A stretch of DNA of 64,000 bases from Paramecium octaurelia (taxonomy: Eukaryota; Ciliophora; Oligohymenophorea; Peniculida; Parameciidae): positions 1 to 64,000 of the forward strand of contig CAJJDP010000144.1 of assembly GCA_905182995.1 (NCBI GenBank). The letters run 5' to 3'. The notes below the pieces were generated by a model. That model was not told where the DNA came from. It saw only the letters and a program-made list of their open reading frames with translations, and made no database searches. The first letter of the stretch is position 1. Every line of letters starts with the position of its first letter. The position numbers were made by a program, and so were the translations under genes. Positions 60,165 through 64,000 of this stretch are shown here, piece after piece.

Positions 60165-60893
60165 TAATTATAATTTATTGCATTAATTTGCATCATATAT
60201 TTATAGAGAGTACAATCATTTTAAGGACATCATCTTATCATTAACATCATTACCAAGATAATCTCTTCTGAAATGACTAATCCATCAAATTGCACCACCT
60301 TCAACTCGCTAATATTAACATATATGTTATTACTCAAGTATAAGGGTTTTACTCTTATATTACTACAGCCAATTGAAAATATTTAAATTACTACTATCTA
60401 TATCGATATTGCAGAAGAAAGACATCTACCTCATACCAAAACTGTTTATATTTAAATAACATGATACATAAAGATTTGAAATTATGTTTTACTTATAACT
60501 TAGCTTGAAAATATATATGTATAAGTTCTTAATATACTGTAATTATCAAGTTATTTTTAAATTCGATACTTAGATTTGGGAGATGTTTTTATAATTCTAT
60601 CAATATCTAGTTCTGCATAGGAGTTTATTTTACTCTTTATTAATGGAGAATTAAAATATAATTGAATTCAATATTACAATACTTATATTGTATTATTTTT
60701 AGTATTTTCAGATTAAGTAAAAGAGTACTTTCTTACAATTTGTAATTCAAAAATTGCTTAGATTTGAAAAAGTAATATAGAAATAACTAATATTTTTGAA
60801 TTTTCTTATATAATATACAAAATTGTGATCATATTTATAATTAATATTATGTATAAAGTGTCACATATTAATATTACACATTCTTAATATATA
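60165..60893. other. Intergenic spacer with a possible relic
   Basis: About 730 bp. Between 60165 and 60300 short minus readings have weak protein texture but contain TGA codons. The rest is A+T-rich and featureless. It should contain the promoter of the IRE-type kinase and the 3' end of the nucleoplasmin-like gene. Confidence 0.4.
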
Positions 60894-61359
60894 TCATTTA
60901 ACTCTCTTTTAGAATTATTCATCTTCCCAATCCATTTCATCCCATTTTGGTTAGGTTTCAGTTTTCTTAATGGGAACAGCAGGTGCCTTTTGGACTGGAG
61001 TTTGAGTGGTTTGATTACTTTATTTTAGCAATTGGGCCACTGATTGTAAATCGGCATCTTCATTTTCTAAATCAAATTGCATGTAATATCCACAAAGATG
61101 AACAGATCCATTTCCTTTAGCTTCAAGCTTTGCTGGTTATTATTCAGGCGTGATCTTAATTCTAAGAGGCATTTAGGAGATTTTCTATGGAGCAATATAA
61201 TCATACTTGATTCAATGAGGCTATGACTATTCCATTCATTAATACATTAAGGTTGGTTCCTTTAACCAAAACTGCTTATGATAATACGAATTAATTGTGG
61301 TCATCTCTCTTCTGAATAGTTTATGATTCCCCTGCAGATAATTATATACCATAAAACAT
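60894..61359 (-). CDS. Nucleoplasmin-like (NPL) domain protein with acidic tail
   Basis: The start is ATG 61357-61359 and the stop TGA 60894-60896. Introns of 18 nt (61332-61349) and 22 nt leave 141 residues. The body matches the NPL fold of FKBP39/46-type prolyl isomerases, plant HD2 proteins and nucleoplasmins: MFYGESQTIQ at the start, FVLSQAVLVKGTNLNVLM, and the end motif GNGSVHLCGYYMQFD, followed by an acidic stretch (DLENEDADLQ) and a W-containing tail (KWDEMDWEDE). Such proteins are pentameric histone chaperones. No FKBP domain follows. The chromatin role is inferred. Confidence 0.75.
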
Positions 61360-62191
61360 ATTTATTTATAAATATTTTAATTGAAAATCATAGTATTATT
61401 TATAACCTAATTAACTATTTTCGGAATTATGAAATTTTGCAATAATAAATAGAGGTCTAAATAAATTATTCAATCATAATCTCAATTATGCTATGTCTGT
61501 GATCTAATAAACTCATAAACAGAGATTTTAGAATATTAGCCAGATATTGTTTCAAGTAGTATTTATATTATATTATTCTCTATTTAGCTAATTTAAAATT
61601 TGTAAATAAATAAGGATAATCTAAATCTCAAAGTATAATTTTTTAAATTAGTATAAGTATAATTCTTAATTACTTTTACAATAATATTTCTTTACTAATT
61701 ATCAGTTCTATATTAAATTTATTTAATAATTAACTCATGTGAATCTGGCAAAATCTTTCAGTTAATTTTTACTCATTTAGTTTAAAATAGGCATTATCCC
61801 CCTTAAACTATGACAATTGGACTTCCATCTATGTAGTTATGTATAGATAATATCTCTTCTCATTAATTCAAAAAATTAGTAAATTGATGTAATTTAAGTA
61901 TTTGGCCTGAGTTTATTAGAATCTATTATTACAAAGCAAATACTACATAAGAATCCATTCATTGAGTATCAACTAAAAATCTCGAATTGTAATTGAAATT
62001 AAATATTTACGTGTAATTATTATTAATTATGATAGCAAATATAATTACTTTTTTAGTTTCTTCCCTATCATTAACATTCATAGGTTTATTGTACACATAA
62101 ATAGTCACCTATAAATAACAAAAGGATGTTGAAATATTAATTGGTTTCTTGAATAAGTTTATATCATAAAATTATTATAATCCTTAGTCAT
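61360..62191. other. Divergent spacer, nothing recognised
   Basis: About 830 bp of A+T-rich DNA between the nucleoplasmin-like and TTLL genes. It has no coding texture and no strong repeat or hairpin. Confidence 0.45.
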
Positions 62192-63941
62192 ATGATAGAG
62201 AAGTAACTAATTATTTCTTAGTAGTTCAATTCGCTTCTTGTATAACCTGAAAATGATTACTGCATCCATTCAGATACATACAAATATTACCATCCTGATT
62301 CCATAATGTTGGATACCTATACATTTAGAGAATATTCAGGTCTAGTAAAACAAGCACTTTAACAACACTTTTTCGACGTATTGCCAAATGTCACACTCCA
62401 CAAAAGGAACAAAGAAAGTAAGCATAGCATCAATTTTAGCACCTCATAAATATAAATTTCCCTTGTAATTAACACTACCATACACTTATTATGATTAATT
62501 ACTATTTACATTTAAAGTAGGTTAAAGTATATTATTTAACATTAACAATAGGTTCATTGTGTCTCTTTCAAAATTATAACCATTTACCTTAAAGATCCTC
62601 CTTATCCCATAAAAATTAGTTGATGACCAATTAACTCAATTATTTAAATGATATCAAAAATAAAGGTCTTCATAAGGATTGCATTGTAATAGATTTGATA
62701 ATATTTAGGCCAATGCCACTTTTATGCCCAAATCCTATCGACTTTTTGAAGAGTCTGAATGTAAGGAGTTTTTCTCCTACTTGAATTCGACCGAGTATCA
62801 GAAAAAAGTAGATAAAGAGGGACCTTAATTTATTGTTAAAATGGGATTAGAAGTCCATAGAGGAAGAGGCATAACAATGTTGTTTCCGGATGAAACTGAA
62901 AAGTTGAAGGAGAAATTTCAGAATGGATTAGGTTGTGGAGTGATTTAAACCTATAAAGTGGCTTAATAATACATAGGGAATCCATTATTATTTAAGGGAC
63001 ATAAAATAGAGTTTAGGGTTTATTGGATTGTAGCATCTACGAATCCCTTGATTGCATATGCATATGATAAAACGCTTATAAGGAGATGTATTTATCCATT
63101 TGATAAATTCTCAACACTCAAAGGAGCTCATGTTTGTAATACAGCAATTGTTAAGAAGACTTTACATTCGATATTAAAGGAGTAAGAAAATGACGAAAAT
63201 GATGAGAATGATAACGATGATAATGATGAACTTATTACTTCAACTACAACAACTACAACAACTACACAAAAAACTACAACTGCAACCTAAACAACAAAAA
63301 CTATTAATACTACTATTAATTAGGCCTAAAATATTAATAAAACTATTTCTGATCAAAATAATTTTTAAGATCTTTATATAGATTGGAAACTTGATTATTT
63401 ATAAGAAGTCTTGTTGAAATAGGGTAAAATAAAGAATAGAAAATGGTTAAAATAAGAATTGTTGCCTTAAGTTGATAGAATGATTATTCACGCAATCAGA
63501 AGCACTTAAAATACATTTATCAAAGATAGCAAATTAGGAGAGTTCTTTGCTGCTGACTTCCTCTTAACAGATGACCTCAAACTTCATATAATGGAAATCA
63601 ATTACAATCCATAGACTCTCAAGACTACTTAGGCACGACTAAAGCAACATACGAAAATGGTCTAAGATATGGTGGAAATATCCAATGCCTATCTAAGAAG
63701 TAGATATATAAGATTTAGAAAGATAATTGATAGTGTTTTAGAGAAGCTATTGAAAGGGAAATCAAGAATCAAAGATCTGGTAAATCAGAAATTGGGCTAA
63801 GAGATTCATCAAGCTTATTATAGTAGGTTGGAACCAAACATAAAGATCAGTTCAAATAATCTGTTTAGATTGGTTATGGACGATGGTTTACCAGGTACGT
63901 CTAAATACAAGGACCTCTTGCAGGAGAAGTGTTTGAAATGA
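62192..63941 (+). CDS. Tubulin-tyrosine-ligase-like (TTLL) enzyme
   Basis: The start is ATG 62192-62194 and the stop TGA 63939-63941. Introns of 22, 31 and 23 nt in the first 500 bp give about 560 residues. TTLL landmarks: CLFQNYNHLP, NYLNDIKNKGLHKDC, ANATFMPKSYRLFEESECKE, FIVKMGLEVHRGRGI (ATP-grasp lysine strand), FKGHKIEFRVYWIVAS and LKLHIMEINYNPQ (metal-binding E-x-N). A low-complexity insert of D/N/E then T (about residues 325-370) interrupts the ATP-grasp fold before FAADFLLTDDLK. These enzymes add glutamate or glycine to tubulin tails in cilia; which one is not clear. The insert is unusual. The 5' end could have a further exon. Confidence 0.88.
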
Positions 63942-64000
63942 TATATTATTCACATTGTTAAATACCTAAGATAATTTATAAATAGTAAAAGAGTTTAATA

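Noticed and set aside
63190-63381. A Met/Leu/Gln-rich plus reading
   Set aside because: It is another frame of the TTLL low-complexity insert.

Overview
The window is ciliate DNA, almost certainly from a Paramecium macronuclear (or partly micronuclear-contaminated) assembly. The evidence is internal. Long protein-coding readings run through TAA and TAG (both read as Gln) and end only at TGA. Base composition is roughly three-quarters A+T. Genes are split by very small GT...AG introns, mostly 22-28 nt with 23 nt the commonest and 18 nt the shortest clear one (61332-61349). A 30-bp TA-bounded insertion that looks like a Paramecium internal eliminated sequence (IES) distinguishes two copies of one segment. 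The species cannot be fixed from the sequence alone.

Layout. Positions 1-5840 hold no gene I can defend, only AT-rich DNA with scattered coding-like relics and a duplicated segment around a single N at 3131. Positions 5841-9295 carry a large B-box/MORN protein (minus) and a small secreted protein (plus). Positions 9640-11850 are decayed, including a VIT/von Willebrand A pseudogene, followed by a second duplicated segment around an N at 13110. From 14193 to 26008 the density of intact genes rises: a SNARE, a small protein, a bacterial-type alanine racemase, a WD-like beta-propeller, two unknowns, a zinc-ribbon coiled-coil protein and an ANKRD13-like protein. Positions 26050-34030 are again rich in broken genes: unknowns, a multi-frame membrane protein and a GSK3-like kinase. 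From 34879 to 48700 genes are densely packed: a PH-domain kinase, phenylalanine hydroxylase, a membrane beta-propeller protein, several unknowns, a TDY-type MAP kinase, an RNF32-like double-RING protein and a C2H2 protein. A third duplicated segment surrounds an N at 49774. The right end (51391-63941) is dominated by likely cilium/cytoskeleton genes: two MORN proteins, a kinesin, an unknown basic protein, an inner-arm dynein p28 light chain, an IRE/MAST-type AGC kinase, a nucleoplasmin-like protein and a tubulin-tyrosine-ligase-like enzyme.

Three features stand out. First, the three single-N positions each sit exactly between two near-identical adjacent copies (about 1.33, 0.92 and 1.35-1.38 kb). 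They look like unmerged contig overlaps rather than biological tandem repeats, and the third pair differs by the IES-like element. Second, genes in the same direction are separated by only about 32-46 nt, and one pair overlaps by an ATGA. Third, intact genes alternate with genes broken by single-base shifts or TGG-to-TGA changes. I see no rRNA, tRNA, CRISPR, telomere, recognisable transposon or virus-like element, and no clearly new biological system. The most informative signals are the IES-like indel, the compact gene array and a GC-richer hairpin at 51178-51225.
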